Part shown: piece by piece, positions 1 through 8,100 of the stretch
How the letters are laid out: each line of letters begins with the position of its first letter
How positions within the stretch are numbered: the stretch's first letter is position 1
Assembly (NCBI RefSeq): GCF_900101745.1
Contig: NZ_FNAD01000001.1
Coordinates: forward strand, 124,001-188,000
Direction of reading: 5' to 3'
Source: Glycomyces harbinensis
GTDB taxonomy: Bacteria; Actinomycetota; Actinomycetes; Mycobacteriales; Micromonosporaceae
Length of the DNA: 64,000 bases
Made by a program: the position numbers and the translations under genes
The notes under the pieces: generated by a model
What the model was told of the DNA's origin: nothing
The model's input: only the letters and a program-made list of their open reading frames with translations
Databases searched by the model: none

Positions 1-305
1 GCAGCGTCGACCTGCTCGAGCTCGGCCCTGCCGGCGTCTCTAAAGCCCGGACTCTCGCCGCTTGGTGCACCGAGGCCGGCATCGGCCCCGAGCAGGTCGT
101 CGCGTTCGGCGACGCCCCGACCGATGGTGCGATGCTGGCGTGGGCCGGCCGCTCCTTCGCCGTCGCCGACGCCCACCCAGCAGCGGCCCGGGCCGCTACC
201 GACCGGTGCGGCGCCAGCGGCGAAGACGGCGTCGCCGCCGTCATCGAAGCCCTCCTCGCTACCGGCCAGCCTGGGGCCGGAGACGATTCACTTGGCGCTC
301 GGTGA
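1..305 (+). CDS. HAD-superfamily hydrolase, C-terminal part (cut by window edge)
   Basis: The open frame starting at base 3 runs to a TGA at 303-305 and gives about 100 residues. It contains the end of a Cof/HAD-IIB-type phosphatase: a lysine-bearing segment (GVSKARTL) that matches the family's conserved Lys region, followed by VVAFGDAPTDGAML, the GD-x3-D motif that binds Mg2+. After that comes the usual alanine-rich tail (AVADAHPAA). HAD phosphatases of this type hydrolyse sugar or nucleotide phosphates in the cytoplasm. The substrate cannot be told. The N-terminal nucleophile region lies outside the window, so completeness is unknown. Confidence 0.75.
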   Translation, partial: SVDLLELGPAGVSKARTLAAWCTEAGIGPEQVVAFGDAPTDGAMLAWAGRSFAVADAHPAAARAATDRCGASGEDGVAAVIEALLATGQPGAGDDSLGAR

Positions 306-397
306 CGCCCAGCCTCTAGATTGACATAGGCCGAGCTTGATCGCGCTGGTAACCATCGTTACTGGTCTCAAGCACCAGACAGCCCGTTGTGGCGAGG

Positions 398-760
398 TCA
401 GTTGTTGGCGGCGTGGTATTCCTCGATGATGGCCTGGGGGATACGCCCGCGAGGCGAGACCTGCTTGCCGTTGCGCCCGGCCCACTCCCGAATCGCCTTG
501 TTCTGCTCCCGGTCAACACTCGGACGACTGCGCGGTGCACCCGAAGCCGAGCGGACCGGACCGCGTGTGGTGCCGAGGCTGTAGCGGCCCAGGCGAGTGC
601 CGGCCTCCTGGAACTTCTCCAAGACGCTTCGCAGTTCCTTGGCGTGCCCGGCCGAGAGATCGATCTCGTACGCCTGGCCATCAAGCGCGAACTTGACCGT
701 CTCCTCGGCCTTCCCACCATCGATGTCGTCGATCAGAATGACCTGGGTTTTCCTAGCCAT
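398..760 (-). CDS. lsr2: Lsr2-family nucleoid-associated protein
   Basis: The gene encodes 120 residues. It opens with [16 protein letters not shown], the N-terminal dimerisation beta-hairpin typical of Lsr2. It ends with a helical DNA-binding domain carrying the RGR hook at about residues 104-106 (SPRGRIP), which inserts into the minor groove of AT-rich DNA. Lsr2 is the actinobacterial H-NS analogue that silences AT-rich or horizontally acquired DNA. Length matches the family. It stands alone, divergent from the STAND gene. Many actinomycetes carry two copies, so this one, in an accessory region, could be the secondary paralogue (inference). Confidence 0.92.
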   Translation of the reverse strand: MARKTQVILIDDIDGGKAEETVKFALDGQAYEIDLSAGHAKELRSVLEKFQEAGTRLGRYSLGTTRGPVRSASGAPRSRPSVDREQNKAIREWAGRNGKQVSPRGRIPQAIIEEYHAANN

Positions 761-1159
761 ATGTGCCCCTTAGATATGAACGCCACAAGCCTTGATCGCG
801 ACTGTATGCGACCAGCGATTCGAGTAGCGCATTCGATTATTCGCAGCATATTAACCCACGAGTAACGACATGATCCGCAAGCCCTGTCAGATCGGTGGGC
901 AATTGGTGCCATATTCAAGCAATAATTCATCGGCGCTCGCCGTGCTACTGCCCATCACCGATGCTGACTGTGCGCCTGGCCGATCGAGGGAGAGCGCCAT
1001 AGGCCACGAGCCGGTATCGTCGAAGCATGGTGACAGCCGTCCACTTCCTTTTACGCGAGCTGCAGCGTCCTCATCGCACCCGCTATCCCGAGCGGTACCG
1101 GCGGGCTGTGGTTGTGCGCCGCTGGTGCGCGCTGTCGGCGCTGGGGCAGCGGTGATGTG
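761..1159. other. Intergenic region between lsr2 and the STAND gene
   Basis: About 400 bases separate lsr2 from the start of the STAND ATPase. The stretch is more AT-rich than most of the window near 770-930 and presumably holds both divergent promoters. Short open frames in it have no recognisable protein character. I see no convincing RNA gene, operator or repeat. Confidence 0.4.
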
Positions 1160-3763
1160 ATGATCGAGCCGGGACAGTTCGGTCTGTCGGGGATGTTGTT
1201 GAAGCTGCTGCTGAGCCAAGTGAAAAGCCGTCGCAGAACACAGCTGATGCGACGTGGTCAGGACACGCCCGAGGTGCGCTCTGCACTCGGGTTCGTTGTT
1301 GAGGACGGCGTGAAAGAGGCGGCGAGGGCCCTGTTCACCGATGCCGAGGACCAGGCAAGCTTTGAACGGGCCTTGCTCGAGCGAGACCGGGACGACTGGC
1401 CCCTGGTCAACGGCTCCTACCCGATCGATCTCGCTGAAGAGATCTGCATTTGGGTGGCCACCATTAAAGCGCCGCCAGATGAGACCGGGCAGATTCCGCC
1501 AATCGACCCGGACCATGAGTTCGTAGCGCCGTTGCTCCTGGCTATCCTGGCGCAGTTCAAACACTGGGCGCAACGCCGCGGCGACGACAGCCCGCTGGCA
1601 GAGATGTGGTCGAACTACCGCCACGACCTCGCAGCGCTGACAAGTTCGGTTCCGGCGATGGAAGGGCCGCAGGACGGCGCTATCCAGGAAACGCTCGCCT
1701 CGGCCTCCAGGAAGTCGACGATTCCCACGCCACTCCGGTACCTGGTGGGCAGAGCAAGCGAGGTGAACGCTCTCGCGGCTGGCGCACGGCGTGCTGCCGC
1801 TGGGGATGGACCGTTCGTCGCCCTCGTACACGGCCGCGGCGGCGCCGGCAAATCAGTATTGGTCCACCAGGCCGCTGCCGATGCCAGCGAAGACTTCCCT
1901 GAATGGCAGTTGTACGTCAGCCTCCACTCCTGGACCCCCGGCCAACCGCGGCGCACCCCTGCGAACCTGCTCGAAGAACTGCTGCACCAAGCCAGGCACC
2001 TCACCATTCCGCCTGACCTGGCCACCCGTGTCGATCGGTGGCGCAATTGGATGGCCGAGCACCAGGCACTAGTCATCCTCGACGATGTTCTTGACGCGGC
2101 GCAGGTGAGCGAGTTGATGCCGCCGGCCGGATCACGCTGCGCCCTTATGATGACCAGCCGCAACACACTCACGGGCTTGCGGCTGCCAGGTGACCAGTCG
2201 ATCGAGGCTCGACCACTCAAGCCCTCCGATGCGGTGGCCCTGCTGCGCCACGGCAACGATGCCGACCTTGACCAGGGCGATCTCGACGCACTCGCCGCAG
2301 CGGTCAATCACAACCCCAAGGCCTTGGATGCGCTTGGGCAGCAACTGCGGAGCGTGCAGCCCAGTCTGCTGCTGCAGCGTGTTAAGGATGCAGGAAGCGA
2401 TGTGCTTGAGGTGATGTATCGCGAGGCATTGCAGCAGCTCGCCTCCGATGTCTTCCGGCGCACCGCATATGCATGCGGCTTCCACCCGGGACCTGACTTC
2501 GAAGCCGCCTCCATCGGCGCCATTACCGGGGCCAGCGAGTACACCACCGCCGAGCATCTGCGGATGCTTGCCAGCCACCACCTGGTCAAGACGCTGCCGC
2601 ACTACCGTTTCCAACTCCACGATCAGGACGCCAAGTTCGTGCCCACCATCGCCGCAGAAGCCGATCTCCAAGGCCCCGAGGAAGCACGGGACCGTCTTGT
2701 CGCGTGGATGCGCCAGCGTGTCAGCGCCGCAGTAAGCCAGATTTGGGGCACTAATACCACCACCGAGCCCGCCGCGTTGACCGACGAGCACGCCTTCACA
2801 GGCCCTGGTCCGGCCGAAGCGTGGCTCAACGCCGCGACCGCCGAAATCCTCGCGACCACCCTCGCCGCGATCGACGCCCAGCACGTCGACGCGGTGACAC
2901 TGGCCGACGAGTTCGCTCGCTGGCTGCGCCTGACCAACCGCTACGACCTCGCCACCGTCGTACTCGCCGACTTGAGCGAGAACCCCAACCTGGACGGGCA
3001 AATCAAAGCCGCCGCGGGCCTCGGACGGATCGCGCAGTTTCGTGGACGCTGGCAGCAAGCCGCAGTCCACTACCAGACCCTGCTCCGCCTCACCGACGGC
3101 ACCGACAACCCCGAGTACCTCCGCGACCGGGCCGGGAACCATATCGGGCTCGGCAGAATCGCTCGGCTTCAAGACCGCTGGCCCGAAGCAGAAGAGCACT
3201 TCCAAACCGCACTGCGCCTCGCAGAAGCCACCGAGCACGCCTTCGCTGAATCGCGCGCCCTCATCGGCCTCGCCGACCTCGCACGCCTCCAAGGCCAGCT
3301 GGATGAAGCCGACCGACTCTTCCAGCAAGCGCTCGACATCTTTCAGAACACCAACGACCAGCCGGTCCAGGCCATCGCCCTCAGTGGTCGCGGCGCCGTC
3401 GCTCGTGAGCAACACCGCTGGATCGAGGCGGAAGACTTCTACAAGGAAGCGCTCCGCATCGCCCAGGCCATCAACGATCGCATCGCCCAGTCCATCGCCA
3501 TGCGCGGAATCGGCGCCACCGCCCGCGCGCAGCACAACTGGGAAGAAGCGCAGGCCCACTACCAGGCGGCGATCGACTTCGCCGACGCCACGGGCGACCA
3601 GGTCGGCCGAGCCATGGCATTCGAAGGCCTCGCCCGGATGCACACGGCAGCAGAGCGCAACGATGAAGCCCGAGCCGCACTGGATATCGCCCTAAAACAC
3701 TATCGCGAACTCGACTGGACAGAGCGCATCGACCGATGCCTGCACGCCTTTGACCTCTACTGA
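1160..3763 (+). CDS. STAND (NB-ARC-like) ATPase with C-terminal TPR repeats
   Basis: The protein has 867 residues from ATG 1160; an in-frame ATG at 1112 is possible but its leader looks non-coding. Residues 1-190 form a helical domain I do not recognise. A nucleotide-binding module follows, with a P-loop GRGGAGKS (about 225-232), Walker B VILDD (about 305-309) and a TSR sensor (about 333-335). A winged-helix-like region comes next, then about six tetratricopeptide repeats from residue 610 to the end. This is the AfsR/NLR-type architecture without a SARP domain. Such proteins act as signal-responsive switches, either regulators or defence sensors. No effector enzyme domain is visible. It is monocistronic. 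Confidence is high for the family and low for the role. Confidence 0.85.
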   Translation: MIEPGQFGLSGMLLKLLLSQVKSRRRTQLMRRGQDTPEVRSALGFVVEDGVKEAARALFTDAEDQASFERALLERDRDDWPLVNGSYPIDLAEEICIWVATIKAPPDETGQIPPIDPDHEFVAPLLLAILAQFKHWAQRRGDDSPLAEMWSNYRHDLAALTSSVPAMEGPQDGAIQETLASASRKSTIPTPLRYLVGRASEVNALAAGARRAAAGDGPFVALVHGRGGAGKSVLVHQAAADASEDFPEWQLYVSLHSWTPGQPRRTPANLLEELLHQARHLTIPPDLATRVDRWRNWMAEHQALVILDDVLDAAQVSELMPPAGSRCALMMTSRNTLTGLRLPGDQSIEARPLKPSDAVALLRHGNDADLDQGDLDALAAAVNHNPKALDALGQQLRSVQPSLLLQRVKDAGSDVLEVMYREALQQLASDVFRRTAYACGFHPGPDFEAASIGAITGASEYTTAEHLRMLASHHLVKTLPHYRFQLHDQDAKFVPTIAAEADLQGPEEARDRLVAWMRQRVSAAVSQIWGTNTTTEPAALTDEHAFTGPGPAEAWLNAATAEILATTLAAIDAQHVDAVTLADEFARWLRLTNRYDLATVVLADLSENPNLDGQIKAAAGLGRIAQFRGRWQQAAVHYQTLLRLTDGTDNPEYLRDRAGNHIGLGRIARLQDRWPEAEEHFQTALRLAEATEHAFAESRALIGLADLARLQGQLDEADRLFQQALDIFQNTNDQPVQAIALSGRGAVAREQHRWIEAEDFYKEALRIAQAINDRIAQSIAMRGIGATARAQHNWEEAQAHYQAAIDFADATGDQVGRAMAFEGLARMHTAAERNDEARAALDIALKHYRELDWTERIDRCLHAFDLY

Positions 3764-3856
3764 TCGCCAGCAAACAGGTCAGTAAGCTCGTGAGTCGCTG
3801 GCGGGCCGCTCTCAGGTTCAGGCTGTGAAAAAGAAACTGGTTCTTCCATCTCCTAA

Positions 3857-3873
3857 GAGCGTGTCTCAGTTGG
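3857..3873. repeat. Solo IS5-type terminal inverted repeat
   Basis: GAGCGTGTCTCAGTTGG here is the exact reverse complement of the right end of the IS element at 5548-5564. It points inward and is preceded by TAA (3854-3856); the distal repeat is followed by TAA (5565-5567). The sequence up to about 4160 has no confident gene; a minus-strand 80-residue frame (3853-4095) is unrecognised. Confidence 0.7.
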
Positions 3874-4167
3874 TCTGTGTACCTGCGGGATTGTCTGGGG
3901 TCGGCGCTTCTTACAACCTTGACTTGGCGCGCGGAAGAGTCTTTCGATGGCGGCCACGAGCGCGGCACGGCGGTCACGCATGAACGTTGAGACGGCACCG
4001 GGATCGTCGGGCCCGAGGTCGGCTAATCCAGCCCAATCAGGATTTTGACCAGGGCGGCTGTCACGGTGGCCGCAGGGCTGGCGAGGAGCGTTCACGACAG
4101 CAGTACAGTCTTCGTAGAAATTTGAACACGTTCAAGACATGTTGCTCTGTTTGCCTCGGAGAACCCC

Positions 4168-4662
4168 ATGCCCGCAACCGGTCGCCTGCGCACACCCCAC
4201 ATCATCGCGCTCACGCTCGCCCTCGCCACCCTCACGCTCGCGTGCGTTGGGGGATACGGTGCCGCACCTCACGAAGACCCGCCCGGCGAGAGGATCGCCC
4301 GCGAAGCAGTCCTCGGGCTCTGGCAGGACGAAACCGGCCGCACCGTCGACTTCCGCGACAACGGCACCTTCACCGCGACCGGCGCCACGTACGGGCCCGG
4401 GTCCGGCCGGAACATCGCGGGGAACGAGTTCACCGGCACGTGGACGCTGTGCGATGACTACCGGTTTGAGGCGTACGACGAGGGCGGCGATCTCGGGCAG
4501 CCTTGCGGCATCACCGGTGTCGGCGAATGGATCGACATGGAAGCCGACGACCCGTTCACTGAAGAGCTCATCTTCACCGGCTCCGGTGACGACGTGCGCC
4601 TGTACCCATGGAACATTGACGCGGCACCAGAGGACGACCAGTTCTATACGAAAGCCAACTGA
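4168..4662 (+). CDS. Putative secreted lipoprotein
   Basis: The gene encodes 164 residues. A basic N-terminus, a hydrophobic stretch (residues 11-25) and a lipobox ending LTLAC place the acylated cysteine at residue 26, so the mature protein should sit on the outer face of the membrane. The mature part is about 140 residues, acidic, with a small beta-rich look (LWQDETGRTVDFRDNGTFTATG, EFTGTWTLCDDYRFEAY) that resembles lipocalin-like small lipoproteins of actinomycetes. Two further cysteines could pair. No enzyme motif is present. The gene lies between the solo inverted repeat (3857) and the IS remnant (4729), so it may have moved with them. Confidence 0.75.
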   Translation: MPATGRLRTPHIIALTLALATLTLACVGGYGAAPHEDPPGERIAREAVLGLWQDETGRTVDFRDNGTFTATGATYGPGSGRNIAGNEFTGTWTLCDDYRFEAYDEGGDLGQPCGITGVGEWIDMEADDPFTEELIFTGSGDDVRLYPWNIDAAPEDDQFYTKAN

Positions 4663-4728
4663 TTTGCAGCCGGGCAGAGGCTGCGAAACGCTGCGAGGCT
4701 GACGATGCGATCCGCACCGAGCGCCCTA

Positions 4729-5564
4729 AAGCGTGTCTCCCTTGGCATGCAACGGGTCCGGTATAGATCATGCGTGGATGAGTTCACCAGACGCCTGGTA
4801 CCCGATGGACTGTAGGAGATCACCGAAGCGCGCGCAGGGCGGCGGCATCCAACGGGTCGATGACCGTCAGGTCTTCGCCGCGATCGTGTTCGTGCTGACC
4901 ACCGGGTGCGCGTGGCGGCATCTGCCGCCGGTCTTCGGTGTCTCGCACCAGACCGCGCACCGGCGCTTCACCGAGTGGTCCGAGGCCGCGCTGTGGGCGA
5001 AGCTGCATCGTGTCATCCTTGACCGACTTGGCGCGCAAGGTGAGGTCGACTGGTCACGCGCGATCGTGGACGCTGCGAGCATGCGTGCTAAAAGGGGGAT
5101 CGCTGACCGGTCCAAACCCGGTCGATCGTGGCAAGCCGGGCTCGAAGATCCACGTCCTGACCGATCGAGTCGGCCTGCCCCTCTCTCTGGCGGTCTCGGC
5201 GGCGAACCTCCACGACTCCCAGGCGTTCGAGTCTCTCATCCAGGGCCTCCCAGGGGTCCGGTCCTGGCGCGGACCTCGGCGGCGCAAACCCGCGAAGGTC
5301 CACGCGGACAAGGCCTACGACATCCCCGCCAACCACCATCTGCTGCGTGAGCGGCACATCGGCGACCGGATCGCTCGCATCGGCATCGAATCCTCGAAGC
5401 GGCTCGGCCGCCACCGGTGGGCCGTCGAGCGCACCATCGCCTGGCTCGGCGGCTACCGCCGCCTCACCATCCGATATGAACGCCGCGGCCACCTCTTCGC
5501 CGCATTCCTCGCCCTCGCAGCGGCCATCACCTGCTACAAGAAACTCGCCAACTGAGACACGCTC
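4729..5564 (+). mobile_element. Decayed IS5-family insertion sequence (IS427-like)
   Basis: About 0.84 kb bounded by imperfect inverted repeats: left AAGCGTGTCTCCCTTGG (4729-4745) and right, read inward, GAGCGTGTCTCAGTTGG (5564-5548). They differ at three positions. The element contains one broken transposase gene. A better match to the right end is the solo repeat at 3857-3873, which brings the lipoprotein gene inside a 1.7-kb repeat-bounded unit. Confidence 0.8.
4774..5555 (+). pseudogene. IS5-family DDE transposase, broken
   Basis: The reading starts GTG at 4774 (VDEFTRRLVPDGL) and hits TAG where relatives have Trp (LVPDGLW). The similarity then resumes in the next frame with KRAQGGG, VDDRQVFAAIVFVL, TTGCAWRHLPP and HRRFTEW, as in IS427-type transposases. 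At 5090-5099 an A4G5 run separates ASMRAK from the continuation GGSLTGPNPVDRGKPGSK in a third reading, which runs through VHADKAYD and WAVERTIAWLGGYRR to the stop at 5555. An A-then-G run could support programmed slippage in intact relatives. The early stop and first frameshift make this copy inactive by itself. Confidence 0.8.
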
Positions 5565-5820
5565 TAAGTTTCCGGTCAATAAAAGCATCTGTGACCGCCT
5601 GTCGCAAAGCAGAAGCGAGTTGTAATAGTGATAGGAGGTCGCAGCATAGTCCTCATGCCGGAAATGTGAGTTCTTGTGCCTCCTGCTTTCACGAAGATCG
5701 TCAAGTGGAGAAGCGTTTGCCGAGATCAATGCTCTTTGAACTGACCGAATAGCTGATGTTGGAATACGGCCCGAGCGCGATAATCGTATCCGTATGAGTT
5801 AACGACTGAAAGAGCTTCAG

Positions 5821-6528
5821 ATGTTGGCAGCGCTTATGGGTTTTGGTGGTGCGCTGGCCGGTGCGCTAGCCGTGATTCTTGGAGGCCTACTCGTTGAATC
5901 TCGCCGTGCTCGAATCGAGGAACAACAGTGGCGCCGCGGGCAGCTTGCAGAAGGGCATGAACAAGCGTTGCGGTATCTCACTCGCGCCACGTTCAGGCGG
6001 ACCGGTTTCATCGATGGGAATGGTCGTGCGGTGATCTCTCTTGAGCACCAGCGGGAATGGTTCGATGATCTTGCCGAAGCGCAGGCATGGCTTCGAGTTA
6101 TCGTTAAATACTCAGATCCCGATAAAAGCAAGCAGATAGGGGCAATCGCGGATAATCTTGATACGCACGTCCTGGCCCTCCTGCAAGCCGAAAAATATAG
6201 CGAAAAGGGCTTCTCAATGACCGCCCTTCTCCGATCATGTATTTCTGCGCTTACTGAGCAACCGAGTGAGGCCAGAGAAATAGCGCCCACATCCGCCATA
6301 CCAATTGCTCCCCCTTTCGGAACTGGAAACTTTGGCGGTGGGTATGTGCAGACCGCAACTCCGCTGTCATCGTTCGACGGCAATGCAGTTACGTGGCGCC
6401 AATATCCATCGTTCGGAGGAACTCCTCTGAGTGGCGGATTGGGAGGATCGCCTATATATATGAGCGGATTTGAGGTTCGTGCTGACGGAGAAAAACCTAC
6501 GCCGGATCAAGCGCCACCCTGGGCTTGA
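5821..6528 (+). CDS. Membrane-anchored protein of unknown function
   Basis: The gene encodes 235 residues from ATG 5821, with a purine-rich GAAAGAG just upstream. Residues 2-25 form a glycine/alanine-rich transmembrane segment (FGGALAGALAVILGGLLVE). A charged helical region (ESRRARIEEQQWRRGQLAEGHEQALRYL) and a soluble domain of mixed helix follow. The last 60 residues are Gly/Pro/Ser-rich and low in complexity. Codon use is clearly less GC-biased than neighbouring genes (many A/T third positions), which suggests foreign origin. I do not recognise a family. A single N-terminal anchor with a cytoplasmic body is the simplest topology. Confidence 0.65.
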   Translation: MLAALMGFGGALAGALAVILGGLLVESRRARIEEQQWRRGQLAEGHEQALRYLTRATFRRTGFIDGNGRAVISLEHQREWFDDLAEAQAWLRVIVKYSDPDKSKQIGAIADNLDTHVLALLQAEKYSEKGFSMTALLRSCISALTEQPSEAREIAPTSAIPIAPPFGTGNFGGGYVQTATPLSSFDGNAVTWRQYPSFGGTPLSGGLGGSPIYMSGFEVRADGEKPTPDQAPPWA

Positions 6529-6773
6529 AGTTGATGACGCTTCAGCAAGATTCGCCAACTAAGAACTGATTTCAAGTTCGCGGGTGATCAGACTGGCTGT
6601 GTCCGGTCTGGGGTTTCAGATTCGGTCGCTGATCGGGCATAGCGATGCCGTGGGAGATTGATCCTGTTTCAATTTGACCGGTGTTCGTAGTCGTTGATGA
6701 AATCTCCGGGCTGCCTGGCTCGGACCACCCCGCGAAAGTGCCCCGACGTGCGCCAACGTGGGATGATGCGGGT

Positions 6774-7468
6774 ATGGCAGATGAGTATCCGCAGGACCAG
6801 CCTTGGGTCGAGCACACCAAGACCGGGCTCGAAGCCGGCGCGAACGTGATCCCGTTGGTGGGAGGCATCGTCGCGCTGGCGCTGTCGAAAGCGTTGAACC
6901 ACAAGCTGGAGCAGCGGCGCGCCGCATGGCTCCAGGCGCTCGCAGACGAGATCGCGCGACTCAGCGAGACGGTCGACGGGCTGAGCCCGGAGAACCTGGC
7001 AGAGAACGACGACTTCATCGACGCGGTGGTCACCGCTACACGCATCATCGACCGGACGTCCCAGCAAGAGAAGATCCGTCTGCTCAAAAATGCGGTCATG
7101 AACTCCGCCCGTACAGGCGCACCGCAATCCGATGTCCAGCAGCTCTTCTTCCGGATGGTCGACGACCTCACCGTTACCCATCTCAACCTGCTCATGCTCT
7201 TCGGAGACCCTCCGGGATGGTTCGATGCCCGCCCCGAATTGGAAAGGCCGGATTTCTCCATGTCGTCGAACCTGAGTGGGCCTTGCCCGACCTGGCAGCC
7301 GAGGGCAAGGACATCACGGACCGGTTCTTCAACCAGCTCGTCAACGACGGCCTGCTCAGCGGACAGCTCGGCGGGAACATGACCGCCAACGGCGCCTGGG
7401 GAGCGATCACGACCCCACTCGCCGAACGCTTCCTTGCGTTCCTGTCCGATCAGACTGAGAGCCTATGA
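6774..7468 (+). pseudogene. Unknown protein split by a frameshift
   Basis: From ATG 6774 (MADEYPQDQPWVEHTKTG) the frame encodes a hydrophobic helix (GANVIPLVGGIVALALSKAL), then a long helical region rich in acidic and leucine residues. Near base 7250 the protein-like signal passes to another frame: LFGDPPGWFDARPELE in the first, then HVVEPEWALPDLAAEGKDI through DRFFNQLVNDGLL to TGA 7466-7468. Both halves look coding, so a single-base indel (or sequencing error) splits one gene of about 230 residues. No family is recognised. The single hydrophobic segment after a short N-terminus suggests membrane association or an amphipathic pore-like helix (speculative). Confidence 0.65.
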
Positions 7469-7584
7469 CCGGGCCCGGAGCTCCGTAAGCGGGGGCGATT
7501 ACGCACTGAGTGAAGCGGTAGCAGGCCGCCGCAGCGGCGTAAACGCAATGTCGCGTGTCGGAGGCGATCGGTAACGTCGACTCC

Positions 7585-8100
7585 ATGGCTGATCACTGGA
7601 TCCCGACTTCCGAAGCCGCCCTGCAGCAAGCGATCGCGAACGGCACGTTCGAGGAGAACCACCACGTCGAGGCGAAGCGCGAGTTCGCGACCGGGTCTGC
7701 AAAGAACAAGGAGATGGCACGCGACCTCGCCGGCCTTGCCATCGACGGCGGCGTGCTCATCATCGGCGTTGCCGAACTCAAGGACATCCAGTCGTGGCGG
7801 TGCGAACCACTACCGCTCCAAGGACTCGGCGAGCGAATCGAGCAGGTCGTCCAGCAGCTGATCCACTCGCCACTGCCCGTCCGCGCCCGAACCTTCCCCG
7901 CAGCCGGCGACCCGACACTCGGGTACGTGGCCGTCGAGGTCCCGGCCTCGCCGCAGGCCCCGCACATGGTCGACAACATCTATTACGCACGAGGAGAAAA
8001 GACCAAGCGGCGCCTGGGGGACGCTGAAGTGCGCACATACCTGGCTGCCCACCGGGACCTCGGCGAGCAGATCCACGACCTCCTAAGTATTGTCCCGTAA
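7585..8100 (+). CDS. AlbA_2 (Schlafen-type) domain protein, C-terminally truncated
   Basis: The gene encodes 171 residues from ATG 7585 (MADHWIPTSEAAL). The domain runs VEAKREFATGSAKNKEMARDLAGLAIDGGVLIIGVAE and later NIYYARGEKTKRRL, matching the AlbA_2/Schlafen putative nucleic-acid-binding fold. Full-length actinobacterial relatives usually continue with a helical C-terminal half. Here the frame ends with LLSIVP and TAA exactly where sequence of the adjacent IS5-type element begins (about 8088), so the insertion has probably removed the C-terminus. AlbA_2 proteins occur as regulators and in toxin or anti-phage settings. Function is not assignable from the domain alone. Confidence 0.75.
   Translation: MADHWIPTSEAALQQAIANGTFEENHHVEAKREFATGSAKNKEMARDLAGLAIDGGVLIIGVAELKDIQSWRCEPLPLQGLGERIEQVVQQLIHSPLPVRARTFPAAGDPTLGYVAVEVPASPQAPHMVDNIYYARGEKTKRRLGDAEVRTYLAAHRDLGEQIHDLLSIVP

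Noticed and set aside
62-324. Arg/Pro-rich plus-strand frames
   Set aside because: They are shadow frames over the HAD phosphatase, whose coding frame begins at base 3.
3853-4095. 80-residue minus-strand protein gene
   Set aside because: It overlaps the solo IS repeat, lacks a recognised motif, and has a composition typical of a random frame.
6535-6770. Integrase or transposase remnant near 6,600
   Set aside because: A minus-strand phrase (PGDFINDYEHRS) looked transposase-like, but it is too short to support.
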